Source: Gulosibacter sediminis (GTDB lineage Bacteria > Actinomycetota > Actinomycetes > Actinomycetales > Microbacteriaceae). Taken from it: a stretch of 5,417 bases of DNA. Under the pieces are notes generated by a model. That model was not told the DNA's origin. It saw nothing but the letters and a program-made list of their open reading frames with translations, and did no database searches. Position numbers and translations under genes: made by a program. The stretch is taken from contig NZ_JACXJG010000011.1 in the NCBI RefSeq assembly GCF_014904065.1, positions 73,994 to 79,410 of the forward strand. Reading direction: 5' to 3'. Positions 1 to 5,417 of the stretch are shown piece after piece (the first letter of the stretch is position 1; every line of letters begins with the position of its first letter).

Positions 1-2
1 CG

Positions 3-635
3 GCGTTCCTCGCGGCGAAGGGCGATCTCGTCGAGCGGATCCGGGCCCTCACCGCCTCGATCGCCGGCCGCGATGGCCAGTTCGGCTGCTTCGGCCTGCA
101 CGAGTGGGCGATGGTCTACCGCGATGACGAGCATCGGCACCCGATTCCCCTGCGCCTTGGCCAGCGGGGCACGGATGCCGTGGTCGAGTCGCACCGCATC
201 ACCTGCAGCCACTACGACGCCTACCGCTTCTTCACGCCCGACGCGAGGCCCCGCAACCTGCTCGCGCCGACGCGCGAGCGGCAGTGTGCGCTCGACCAGC
301 CGGGCTGCCTGCACGCCAATATGGACGTCTACAAGTGGTGCGTCAAGCTCGGCCCGATCGTGCCCGGCGAGCTGCTGCTCGACGCGTTCGCCCTCACGAA
401 GGAGATCCGCTGGCTCGACATGGCGGCGTCGCCCTACGACGTGCGCGACTACGGCGTCGAGCCGGTCGAGATCGAGACCTCGGCGGGCAAGGCCGAGTAC
501 GTCCGCCAGCAGCGCGCGTTTGCGGCCCGCTCGCAGCAACTGCGAGCGCGGGTGCTCGAGGTTATCGACGCCGCCACATCGTCGTCAGCGGGCGAAATCC
601 CTGCCGCAACCAAAACGGCGCCGACTCAGGGTTGA
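3..635 (+). CDS. Actinobacterial '3-methyladenine DNA glycosylase' family protein, 5'-truncated
   Basis: This is the C-terminal 210 codons of a gene that begins before the window; the frame is open from base 3 to the TGA at 633-635. The translation carries blocks I recognise from a conserved actinobacterial protein of roughly 300 aa that databases label 3-methyladenine DNA glycosylase: GCFGLHEWAMVYR, LRLGQRGTDAVVESHRI, RFFTPDARPRN, PTRERQ, QPGCLHANMDVYKW and DMAASPYD. The label implies excision of alkylated purines from DNA in base-excision repair, but it rests on annotation tradition and no catalytic residue can be assigned from this fragment. The ATG at 111 is not the start, because conserved HEWA lies just before it in the same frame. 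The last ~20 residues (Ser/Ala/Thr-rich, after VIDAA) look like a non-conserved tail and lie in the antisense overlap with the converging GNAT gene. Family membership is confident; biochemical function is not. Confidence 0.85.
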   Translation, partial: AFLAAKGDLVERIRALTASIAGRDGQFGCFGLHEWAMVYRDDEHRHPIPLRLGQRGTDAVVESHRITCSHYDAYRFFTPDARPRNLLAPTRERQCALDQPGCLHANMDVYKWCVKLGPIVPGELLLDAFALTKEIRWLDMAASPYDVRDYGVEPVEIETSAGKAEYVRQQRAFAARSQQLRARVLEVIDAATSSSAGEIPAATKTAPTQG

Positions 636-1464
636 GCGCGCCGAAGTCGACGGCGAGCAGCTCGGCGCCGGCCGCGCGGGCGCGCGCGTCCAGTTCGCCG
701 ACGAGCGCCGCGCCGACGCCGCCCGCGCGCAGGCGTCTCGTGACGGCGGTGAACTGCACGTAGAGCTCCCGCTCGCGGCTCGTTCGCGGCGCGACGGTGC
801 CCGGGGCGGCGAAGTTTGCGACGCCGGCGACGAGGCCGAAATACTCGGCGATGACCGCGAGCACCGGCACGTCGACGACCCTGCCCGCGTAGTCGAGCAG
901 GTGCTCGCGCAACTGCGGATGCGCCCATGCGCCGGTCGCGGCGTCGGCGTCGGCCGCGTGGAGCTCCTCGAGCAATCCGGCGACGCCCGCCCGATCCTCG
1001 GCGGTCACCTGGCGGAGCTTGCGGCCCGGCTTCGACGCCCACGCCGACGGGCGCGGCTCGCCCTCAACGCGACGCACCGCGAACGTGCTCACGGGTGTGA
1101 AGCCGCGGGCCGCGAGCACCGCCGGGGCGCCCCGCAACGCGACGGGCAGCTCGAGCTGCAGCGGCACGCCGGTCGGCGCACCCGTCGCCCACGCATCAAG
1201 CAGCGCCGCGAGGTCGCCGCCCGCCGGCGCCTCGGGGTCCTCCCCCGAGGTGTCGGCGCCGCGCACCACAAGCTCATCGACGACGGGCGGGTTAAAGATC
1301 GACCAGGATGCGCCCGGATCGGGCCGCACCTCGCTCGCGACGCCGACCAGGCTGCCGGCCGCGTGCATCCGCTCGCCCTCGGGCCGAGTGTATGGCGCGA
1401 GTTCGGCGAAGGCGTGGATGCGCCAGTCGTTCATGGCGGCGGTGGCGGCGTCGAGATTGGTCAC
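562..1464 (-). CDS. GNAT-family N-acetyltransferase (300 aa)
   Basis: The product is a predicted cytoplasmic acetyl-CoA-dependent acyltransferase of unknown substrate. The GNAT fold is in the C-terminal half, about residues 150-298. Strand beta4 plus the acetyl-CoA pyrophosphate loop (motif A) is at 235-253, with the signature R-L-R-A-G-G-V-G-A (244-252). The motif-B region follows at 269-291 with N278 and FWLRQGFRP, typical of actinobacterial GNATs of this size. Residues 1-140 are an Ala/Pro-rich domain, probably a degenerate first GNAT-like lobe. The start chosen is GTG at 1464: there is no Shine-Dalgarno sequence, but a TAGCGT -10 hexamer ends 7 nt upstream, as expected for a leaderless mRNA. 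An ATG at 1434 (290 aa) is the alternative and also lacks a ribosome-binding site. The gene lies 25 bp downstream of the other GNAT gene. Its 3' end overlaps the converging glycosylase-like gene by 74 bp, ending in TAA. Confidence 0.9.
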   Translation of the reverse strand: MTNLDAATAAMNDWRIHAFAELAPYTRPEGERMHAAGSLVGVASEVRPDPGASWSIFNPPVVDELVVRGADTSGEDPEAPAGGDLAALLDAWATGAPTGVPLQLELPVALRGAPAVLAARGFTPVSTFAVRRVEGEPRPSAWASKPGRKLRQVTAEDRAGVAGLLEELHAADADAATGAWAHPQLREHLLDYAGRVVDVPVLAVIAEYFGLVAGVANFAAPGTVAPRTSRERELYVQFTAVTRRLRAGGVGAALVGELDARARAAGAELLAVDFGALNPESAPFWLRQGFRPLTTMWRRR

Positions 1465-1471
1465 TCGCTCG

Positions 1472-1477
1472 ACGCTA
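1472..1477 (-). promoter_or_regulatory. Candidate -10 element (TAGCGT) of the 300-aa GNAT gene, leaderless
   Basis: On the minus strand TAGCGT fits the actinobacterial TANNNT -10 pattern and is followed by 7 nt (CGAGCGA) and then the GTG start. That places the transcription start on or next to the start codon. The hexamer lies in the 25-bp gap after the stop of the preceding GNAT gene. No convincing -35 hexamer is seen at 16-19 bp. It suggests the gene has its own promoter in addition to any readthrough. Confidence 0.5.
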
Positions 1478-1489
1478 CACGCCGCCGAG

Positions 1490-2260
1490 TCACCCCGTTT
1501 GGTAGATGACCTCGCGGTACCGCGGACGGTACCCCATGCGCTCGTTGACCTCGATCATCCAGGGGTTGACGTGCGAGTTCCACGTCGCGATGCGGCGCAC
1601 CGCCGGAAACTGTTCGGCGATGGCGCGGTGCGTCGCGAGCTTGAGCGCCAGGCCGAGGCGGTGGCCCCGGTGCGCCTCGAACACGAGCGTGTTGCGTTGA
1701 AACGCAAGGTCGGCGCCCGGCTCGGTGCGCACCTCGACCTCGGAGTGGGCGGCGAGGCTGCCGTCGGGCGCCTGCGACACCGCGATGATGCTGAAGTAGC
1801 CTGAGGCGGTGCTGCGGGCCTCGCCCTCGCGGATGCGTTCGGGCGTGTAGTCGGCGATCTCGCCCACGACGTCCTCGTCGGGCTCGTCGAGCTCGAGCTG
1901 CGTGAGCAGCTTGCCGTACTGCTCGAGGTACTCGTCGGGCACGCGGTTTGACCAGATCAGCGTCGAGTAGCCGGCGCTGCGCGCATCCGCCTCTGCCTGC
2001 AGCTCGGCATAGCCGAGATCAAGGTTCTCTTGCAGCGGGAAGTCAACGCTCGCCTCGCCGACGACCCGGTCGCCCTCCCAGGCGGCCCAGAACAGGTGGC
2101 GGTTGAACTCGCTGTCGGCAATCTCGGCGCGCAGCTGCGCCGCGGTCTGCACGACGCTGCCGCCAAACTGGGCGAGGTCGTAGGCGCCGCGAAACGCCGC
2201 GACCGCCTCGAGCCCGCGCTCGTCGTCAAGCTGAATTCGAGCAATGGTCAACGGTGACAC
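1490..2260 (-). CDS. GNAT-family N-acetyltransferase, two-lobed (256 aa)
   Basis: The product is a predicted cytoplasmic GNAT acetyltransferase, acetyl-CoA dependent, with unknown acceptor. Residues about 56-76 (LFWAAWEGDRVVGEASVDF) read like the central beta2-beta3 hairpin of a first, incomplete GNAT lobe. The second lobe, about 155-254, is complete: motif A at 191-207 with E195 and the pyrophosphate loop H-R-G-H-R-L-G (197-203), then TWNSHVNPWMIEVNERMGY at 226-244. The N-x-x-V-N-x-x-M-x-x-x-N-x-x-x-G-Y pattern there is common in double-GNAT proteins of Actinomycetota related in architecture to mycothiol synthase and Eis; it is not long enough to be either. The start chosen is GTG at 2260 because TATCCT lies 7 nt upstream, giving a leaderless transcript. 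The in-frame GTG at 2296 would add 12 residues encoded by the inverted repeat and also lacks a ribosome-binding site. The stop is TGA at 1492-1490. Confidence 0.9.
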   Translation of the reverse strand: MSPLTIARIQLDDERGLEAVAAFRGAYDLAQFGGSVVQTAAQLRAEIADSEFNRHLFWAAWEGDRVVGEASVDFPLQENLDLGYAELQAEADARSAGYSTLIWSNRVPDEYLEQYGKLLTQLELDEPDEDVVGEIADYTPERIREGEARSTASGYFSIIAVSQAPDGSLAAHSEVEVRTEPGADLAFQRNTLVFEAHRGHRLGLALKLATHRAIAEQFPAVRRIATWNSHVNPWMIEVNERMGYRPRYREVIYQTG

Positions 2261-2293
2261 TCGCCCAAGGATACTCGGGCGAGTGTCACCGTT
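2250..2293. repeat. Perfect 17-bp inverted repeat, 10-nt loop: possible gapB terminator and/or operator
   Basis: The left arm AACGGTGACACTCGCCC (2250-2266) and the right arm (2277-2293) are exact reverse complements, separated by 10 nt. It begins 21 bp after the gapB stop codon, where a transcription terminator is expected; the RNA stem would be long and GC-rich. No U-run follows on the minus strand (the next bases are GACCATTGC), so it would be a U-less terminator of the kind reported in actinobacteria. It also encloses the -10 of the next gene and overlaps its first codons, so an operator or a folded 5' mRNA end is equally possible. The repeat itself is certain; its role is not. Confidence 0.9.
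2268..2273 (-). promoter_or_regulatory. Candidate -10 element (TATCCT) of the 256-aa GNAT gene, in the repeat loop
   Basis: On the minus strand TATCCT is a good -10 hexamer (TANNNT). It is followed by 7 nt (TGGGCGA) and the GTG start at 2260, so the mRNA would be leaderless. The hexamer sits within the 10-nt loop of the inverted repeat, so one repeat arm covers the -35/spacer side and the other covers the start site. The hexamer at -35 spacing (GTGAAC, 2296-2291) is only a weak match to TTGACA. The upstream repeat arm contains GTGACA, but only 10 bp from the -10, too close to serve as a -35. Confidence 0.55.
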
Positions 2294-2314
2294 CACAGCG
2301 GTACTTCGAGGGGT

Positions 2315-3772
2315 CTATACCTCGAGCACGTCGCGGCGCACCGGCACGACGGCCGGATGCACGTTGCCGAGCGCCTCGATAACTCGCACAACCTGCTTCG
2401 AATAGCCGAACTCGTTGTCATACCAGACGTAGAGCACGAGGTTCTTGCCGTTCGCGATGGTCGCGAGACCGTCGACGATGCCGGCGCGGTCGTGGCCGAC
2501 GAAGTCGGTCGACACGACGTCCTTCGACTCGATGTAGTCGATCTGCTGGCGCAGCTCGGAGTGCAGCGATACCTGGCGCAGGTAGTCATTGACCTGCTCC
2601 TTCGTCACCTCGGTCTCGAGCTCGAGGTTGAGCACGGCCATCGAGACGTCGGGGGTGGGGACGCGGATCGCGTTACCGGTGAGCTTGCCCGCGAACTCGG
2701 GCAGGGCCTTCGCGACGGCCTTCGCCGCACCGGTCTCGGTGAGCACCATGTTCAGCGTCGCGGCGCGGCCGCGGCGCGAACCCTTGTGGTAGTTGTCGAT
2801 GAGGTTCTGGTCGTTCGTGAACGAGTGCACCGTCTCGACGTGGCCGTGGTTGACGCCAAACTTCTTGTCGAGCGCGTGCAGCACCGGGGTGATGCCGTTC
2901 GTGGTGCACGAGGCGGCCGAGAGTATCTGCTCGTCGTCGCGGATGTCCTTGTCGTTGATACCGAACACGACGTTGCGGATGTCGCCCTTACCCGGCGCGG
3001 TGAGCAGCACGCGGGCCACCCCCTTCGCCTGGAGGTGCTGGCCGAGGCCCTCCTCGTCGCGCCAACGACCGGTGTTGTCGACGACAATCGCGTCGTTGAT
3101 ACCGAACTGGGTGTAGTCAACGGCGGTCGGGTCGTTCGAGTAGATGACCTGGATCAGCGTGCCGTTGGCGAGGATCGTGTTGTTGTCGCGATCGACCCTA
3201 ATCGTGCCCTTGAACGGGCCGTGCACCGAGTCGCGGCGAAGCAGCGAGGCGCGCTTCTCGAGGTCATCGTCGCCGTTCTTGCGCACCACGACGGCGCGCA
3301 GGCGCAGGCCGGGGCCGGTGGTCGCCTGGTCGATGAGGATGCGCGCGAGGATGCGGCCGATGCGGCCGAAACCGTAGAGCACGACGTCGGTGCCGCCGTC
3401 GCCCTCAACCACGGGGCGAACATCCGTCAGCTGGTCAGCGAGGAACGCATCCACATCACCCGAGGATGCCTGCTTAAACGCGACGCCAAGCGCGCCGAGA
3501 TCGACCGAGGCAATGTTCAGGCTCATGCGGCTGAGGCCCTCGAGCAGCTGGCGGGTGACGTCAAGACTGAGTGCTTCGCCGCCCGCGTGACGACGACCGA
3601 AACGGTGCGCCTTGATGACGTCGATCGACGACATGTTGATCAGGCGGCGACCGTGGATCGAGGTGACGATATTCCGCTCGCGGTACAGCTTAGAAATCAG
3701 CGGAATCACCTGCTCCGCGGCGTCCAGTTGTTCAAACCACTGACGCTGCTCAGCCTGATGCACTTCGGTCAT
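2315..3772 (-). CDS. gapB: Glyceraldehyde-3-phosphate dehydrogenase, long GapB type (485 aa)
   Basis: The enzyme catalyses reversible oxidative phosphorylation of glyceraldehyde 3-phosphate to 1,3-bisphosphoglycerate in cytoplasmic glycolysis/gluconeogenesis. Visible landmarks are the Rossmann nucleotide loop GFGRIGR (134-140), the DSVHGPFKG segment (181-189), the catalytic motif SAASCTTN with nucleophile C289, the partner H316 in VHSFTND, the phosphate-site region SRRGRAATLN (332-341), TETGAAKAV, and WYDNEFGYSKQVV near the C-terminus. Compared with the usual ~335 aa enzyme, there is an N-terminal extension of about 125 residues. This is the long class of ~480 aa exemplified by Corynebacterium glutamicum GapB, which works mainly in gluconeogenesis and accepts NADP. 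Where NAD-specific enzymes have an Asp after beta2, this protein has VRKNGDDD (163-170), compatible with relaxed cofactor use (inference). The ATG at 3772 is chosen because GGAGG lies 10 nt upstream; the upstream GTG at 3820 would bury that site in coding sequence. The stop is TAG. Confidence 0.96.
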   Translation of the reverse strand: MTEVHQAEQRQWFEQLDAAEQVIPLISKLYRERNIVTSIHGRRLINMSSIDVIKAHRFGRRHAGGEALSLDVTRQLLEGLSRMSLNIASVDLGALGVAFKQASSGDVDAFLADQLTDVRPVVEGDGGTDVVLYGFGRIGRILARILIDQATTGPGLRLRAVVVRKNGDDDLEKRASLLRRDSVHGPFKGTIRVDRDNNTILANGTLIQVIYSNDPTAVDYTQFGINDAIVVDNTGRWRDEEGLGQHLQAKGVARVLLTAPGKGDIRNVVFGINDKDIRDDEQILSAASCTTNGITPVLHALDKKFGVNHGHVETVHSFTNDQNLIDNYHKGSRRGRAATLNMVLTETGAAKAVAKALPEFAGKLTGNAIRVPTPDVSMAVLNLELETEVTKEQVNDYLRQVSLHSELRQQIDYIESKDVVSTDFVGHDRAGIVDGLATIANGKNLVLYVWYDNEFGYSKQVVRVIEALGNVHPAVVPVRRDVLEV

Positions 3773-3781
3773 AGTGGGACG

Positions 3782-3790
3782 TCCTCCGTT
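3782..3790 (-). promoter_or_regulatory. Shine-Dalgarno sequence of gapB
   Basis: The minus strand reads AACGGAGGA here, with GGAGG (3787-3783) 10 nt before the ATG at 3772. It decides the start in favour of the 485-aa protein over the 501-aa extension. It also contrasts with the two GNAT genes, which have no ribosome-binding site. Confidence 0.8.
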
Positions 3791-3833
3791 GGGTCCGGTT
3801 TTCGGCGCTTGTCGGCGCACTGTGGGCTCTTTC

Positions 3834-3839
3834 AGAGTA
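3834..3839 (-). promoter_or_regulatory. Weak candidate -10 element (TACTCT) for gapB
   Basis: TACTCT fits TANNNT and lies 61 nt before the gapB ATG in the 132-bp gap separating it from the transporter gene. A second TANNNT hexamer, TAGCGT, is at 3867-3862. Neither has a convincing -35 partner, and the gap shows no strong hairpin or U-run that would terminate the upstream transporter transcript. A promoter somewhere in this gap is likely because of its size, but which hexamer is used is uncertain. Confidence 0.25.
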
Positions 3840-3904
3840 CCTGACTGCCTCTAGTGCCAGGACGCTACAGGCGACCACCCTTCGACCGACATAAATGGCC
3901 AGAT

Positions 3905-5179
3905 TTACACGACACCAATTGCTTTCAAGATGTTCACGATTCCAAGGAAGCAAACGAACCCAACGGCGACAAATGCCAGAACGTTGAGCCAGGCCTTGTT
4001 CACCAAATCACCCATAATGCTCTTTCGGTTTACGAAGATGAGCACGAACACTGCAGTAATCGGCAGGAGCATTCCATTAATGGATTGCGCCGCGATAATG
4101 GTCGCAATTGGTGACGAATTCATGACTACAAAGATAATCACTGGCAGCCAGGCCACGAGTGAAAGGATGATTCGGAAACCCGGCGCCTTCAAGTCATTCG
4201 ACATGTTGAAAGTTTCCGTTGTTACATACGCTGCAGATAGTGCAGCCATCGGCATGGAAGAGACTGCAGCGGCGAATAAGCCAATGTTGAAGAAGACATA
4301 CGCGAACGGGCCAAGAATCGGTTCCAGCGCCGTCGACATGTCTGCCGCGTTCTCAATCTTTAGCGTGCCTTCAAGGAACCTTGGGTTCAGCACCGCGGCA
4401 GCGGTGACACCGACCGCCATGGTCACGAGACCGCCGATGCACATCGGGATGATGGTGTCGAGGCGTGCTAGACCAGTGAATCCCTTGGGATTCTTGTGCC
4501 ATCCTCGCTCCAATACCGCAGAGGAGTGCAGATAGAGGTTGTACGGGACGACGGTCGTGCCGATCAAACCGGTGACAAGCAACACCTGCGAGGAAGAGAA
4601 CTCCGGTATCGTGAGTCCCTTAATCATTTCTCCATAATTAGGGCCCACCGCGATCATGTCGATCAGAAATACTGCACTCATGACAATAACCAAACAAGTG
4701 ATCAGTTTCTCGAGCACATTAAATTTGCCGATCATGAGCAATCCCCAATACAGGAGTGTCACGATGACCACCCAAACGACGGGCGGAAAATTTCCGGGCA
4801 TTGACGTGGTAGCCAATGCGACACCATTGACGTTGCCGACGCTGTAGACCACGTTGCCGCCGAAAATCGCGAGGACGGCAATGATGCCGCCCCAGAGCCC
4901 AAGCTTGCTGCGAATCAGGGTGGCGAGCGTGTTGCCAGAGGCAAGCGTAAGCCGGGCCACCATCTCTTGCAGGATAATTACGAGGATGATGGCGAACGTG
5001 ACGGAGGCCCACAGGAGTTGATAGCCGTTCTCGGTGCCAGCAACAATGCTGGTGGTGATCGTGCCAGTACCGACGAACGCGCCCGCAACCATCATCCCGG
5101 GGCCGATGGCCCTCAGCTTGCCCCAGAACGTCTTTGGCGGCTGCGGCACTCCTTCATTGACGTGCGTTTCACTGCTCAT
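3905..5179 (-). CDS. Nramp-fold transporter with non-canonical substrate site (424 aa)
   Basis: This is an inner-membrane secondary transporter of the Nramp (SLC11/MntH) family, with about 11 hydrophobic segments and a short polar N-terminus (1-19). TM1 (about 24-47) begins with the family's GPG and aligns residue by residue with MntH, but the metal-binding DPGN is replaced by G37-T38-G39-T40. TM6 (about 199-221) keeps the family's P-x-NLYLHS pattern (PYNLYLHS), yet the MPH motif has become V211-P212-Y213. Thus the Asp, Asn and Met that coordinate Mn2+/Fe2+ in characterised Nramps, and the His of MPH, are all missing. Substrate is therefore open: another divalent ion such as Mg2+, as in known Nramp-related outliers, or a small organic molecule. 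The ATG at 5179 overlaps the TGA of the cyclase-family gene and follows a purine-rich GGAAGGGGGAG, so the two are translationally coupled. Base composition is clearly poorer in GC than the genes to the left. The stop is TAA. Confidence 0.94.
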   Translation of the reverse strand: MSSETHVNEGVPQPPKTFWGKLRAIGPGMMVAGAFVGTGTITTSIVAGTENGYQLLWASVTFAIILVIILQEMVARLTLASGNTLATLIRSKLGLWGGIIAVLAIFGGNVVYSVGNVNGVALATTSMPGNFPPVVWVVIVTLLYWGLLMIGKFNVLEKLITCLVIVMSAVFLIDMIAVGPNYGEMIKGLTIPEFSSSQVLLVTGLIGTTVVPYNLYLHSSAVLERGWHKNPKGFTGLARLDTIIPMCIGGLVTMAVGVTAAAVLNPRFLEGTLKIENAADMSTALEPILGPFAYVFFNIGLFAAAVSSMPMAALSAAYVTTETFNMSNDLKAPGFRIILSLVAWLPVIIFVVMNSSPIATIIAAQSINGMLLPITAVFVLIFVNRKSIMGDLVNKAWLNVLAFVAVGFVCFLGIVNILKAIGVV

Positions 5180-5417
5180 TGGTCTCCCCCTTCCAAGACA
5201 GCAATCGGGCGAATTGGTGAGCCAGTCGCGCCGCGGAGTTGCAGCGGGGCAGCGAAGAAGGTAAATCTCCCGACGCCGGCATCACCGAGTCGCTCGAGGT
5301 TTACGTTCTCGAAGATGTGGATGCCCGATCGAACCAGTAGTATGACGTGCCCTGGCAGGTCGCAATTAACTTTCGGGTCGACGTACCCTTGCAAATCCGG
5401 CTCTTCGGACATTCGGT
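5176..5417 (-). CDS. Cyclase-family (kynurenine formamidase-like) metal hydrolase, C-terminal fragment
   Basis: About 80 C-terminal residues are present; the frame runs off the right edge, so the real start is outside the window. The ATG at 5412 is internal, since the frame stays open through it. The recognisable family end is the RSGIHIFENVNLERLGDAG stretch followed by FTFFAAPLQLRGATGSPIRPIAV. This matches the closing strand-helix and the 'GATGSP-(I/V)-R' tail of the cyclase superfamily (Pfam cyclase, PF04199), which includes KynB-type N-formylkynurenine formamidase and isatin hydrolase. Those are metal (Mn2+ or Zn2+) amide or lactam hydrolases. Their metal-binding HxGTHxDxPxH motif is N-terminal and not in view, so the substrate cannot be named. 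It is the upstream partner of the Nramp-fold gene, with stop and start overlapping as ATGA, and shares its lower GC content. Family assignment is fairly secure; activity is not. Confidence 0.88.
   Translation of the reverse strand, partial: RMSEEPDLQGYVDPKVNCDLPGHVILLVRSGIHIFENVNLERLGDAGVGRFTFFAAPLQLRGATGSPIRPIAVLEGGDQ
5184..5194 (-). promoter_or_regulatory. Ribosome-binding site of the Nramp-fold transporter gene
   Basis: The minus strand reads GGAAGGGGGAG, ending 4 nt before the ATG at 5179. It lies inside the end of the cyclase-family coding sequence and supports the ATGA-overlap start. Confidence 0.6.

Noticed and set aside
73..1509. 478-aa plus-strand open frame
   Set aside because: It runs out of frame through the glycosylase-like gene and then antisense to the GNAT gene. 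Its Arg/Ala/Ser-rich composition is typical of high-GC shadow frames.
1019..1804. 261-aa plus-strand open frame antisense to both GNAT genes
   Set aside because: No family motif is visible and it crosses two genes and their gap. The opposite strand carries clear GNAT motifs in both genes.
2284..2289. GTGACA on the minus strand as a -35 box for TATCCT
   Set aside because: It matches TTGACA at five of six positions but is only 10 bp from the -10, too short for sigma-70-type promoters.
2261..2296. Upstream GTG (2296) as start of the 256-aa GNAT gene
   Set aside because: It would put the promoter -10 and most of the inverted repeat inside the coding region, has no ribosome-binding site, and adds 12 residues without family character.
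3773..3820. Upstream GTG (3820) as start of gapB
   Set aside because: The added 16 residues contain the GGAGG site that serves the ATG at 3772; the resulting 485 aa fits the family length of about 480.
2357..3844. 495-aa open frame on the plus strand opposite gapB
   Set aside because: It is a mirror of gapB codon bias: Val/Asp/Arg/Glu-rich, with no recognisable domain. The minus strand has a full set of GAPDH motifs.
3862..3904. GGTCG direct repeat and short dyads after the transporter stop, considered as a terminator
   Set aside because: The repeats are direct rather than inverted, the dyads are 3-4 bp, and there is no U-run on the minus strand.
3854..4535. Plus-strand open frames opposite the transporter
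   Set aside because: They are antisense to conserved membrane segments, overlap one another in different frames and show no domain.

Overview
The window looks like a chromosomal segment of a high-GC Gram-positive bacterium (Actinomycetota, most likely Micrococcales). The evidence is the GC-rich coding sequence, two GTG starts with no ribosome-binding site that sit exactly where a leaderless transcript would begin, an actinobacterial-type '3-methyladenine DNA glycosylase' protein, and a long-form (GapB-type) glyceraldehyde-3-phosphate dehydrogenase. The genus cannot be fixed from this sequence.

Layout: positions 3-635 (+) hold the C-terminal 210 codons of the glycosylase-annotated protein. 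It converges on, and overlaps by 74 bp, a block of minus-strand genes. Read in their own direction (right to left), these are: the 3' end of a cyclase-family (kynurenine formamidase-like) hydrolase (5417-5176); an Nramp-fold membrane transporter (5179-3905) that overlaps the cyclase through ATGA; a 132-bp gap; gapB (3772-2315); a 54-bp gap holding most of a perfect 17-bp inverted repeat; a 256-aa GNAT-type acetyltransferase (2260-1490); and a second, 300-aa GNAT-type protein (1464-562). There is no tRNA, rRNA, CRISPR array or insertion sequence, and no gene-free stretch over 300 bases.

Working relationships: the cyclase and the transporter form a translationally coupled pair that is visibly poorer in GC than the rest, and may have been acquired as a unit. 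The transporter aligns well with Nramp proteins but has lost the hallmark metal-site residues (DPGN is GTGT; MPH is VPY), so it is probably not an ordinary manganese/iron importer. GapB is a central-carbon enzyme, probably gluconeogenic and tolerant of NADP. The two GNAT genes are adjacent but each appears to have its own promoter, with the same 7-nt spacing from the -10 hexamer to the GTG start.

The observations most worth following up are the transporter's altered substrate site next to a metal-dependent hydrolase, and the inverted repeat whose loop contains the -10 element of the GNAT gene downstream of gapB. No completely unknown multi-gene system is evident.
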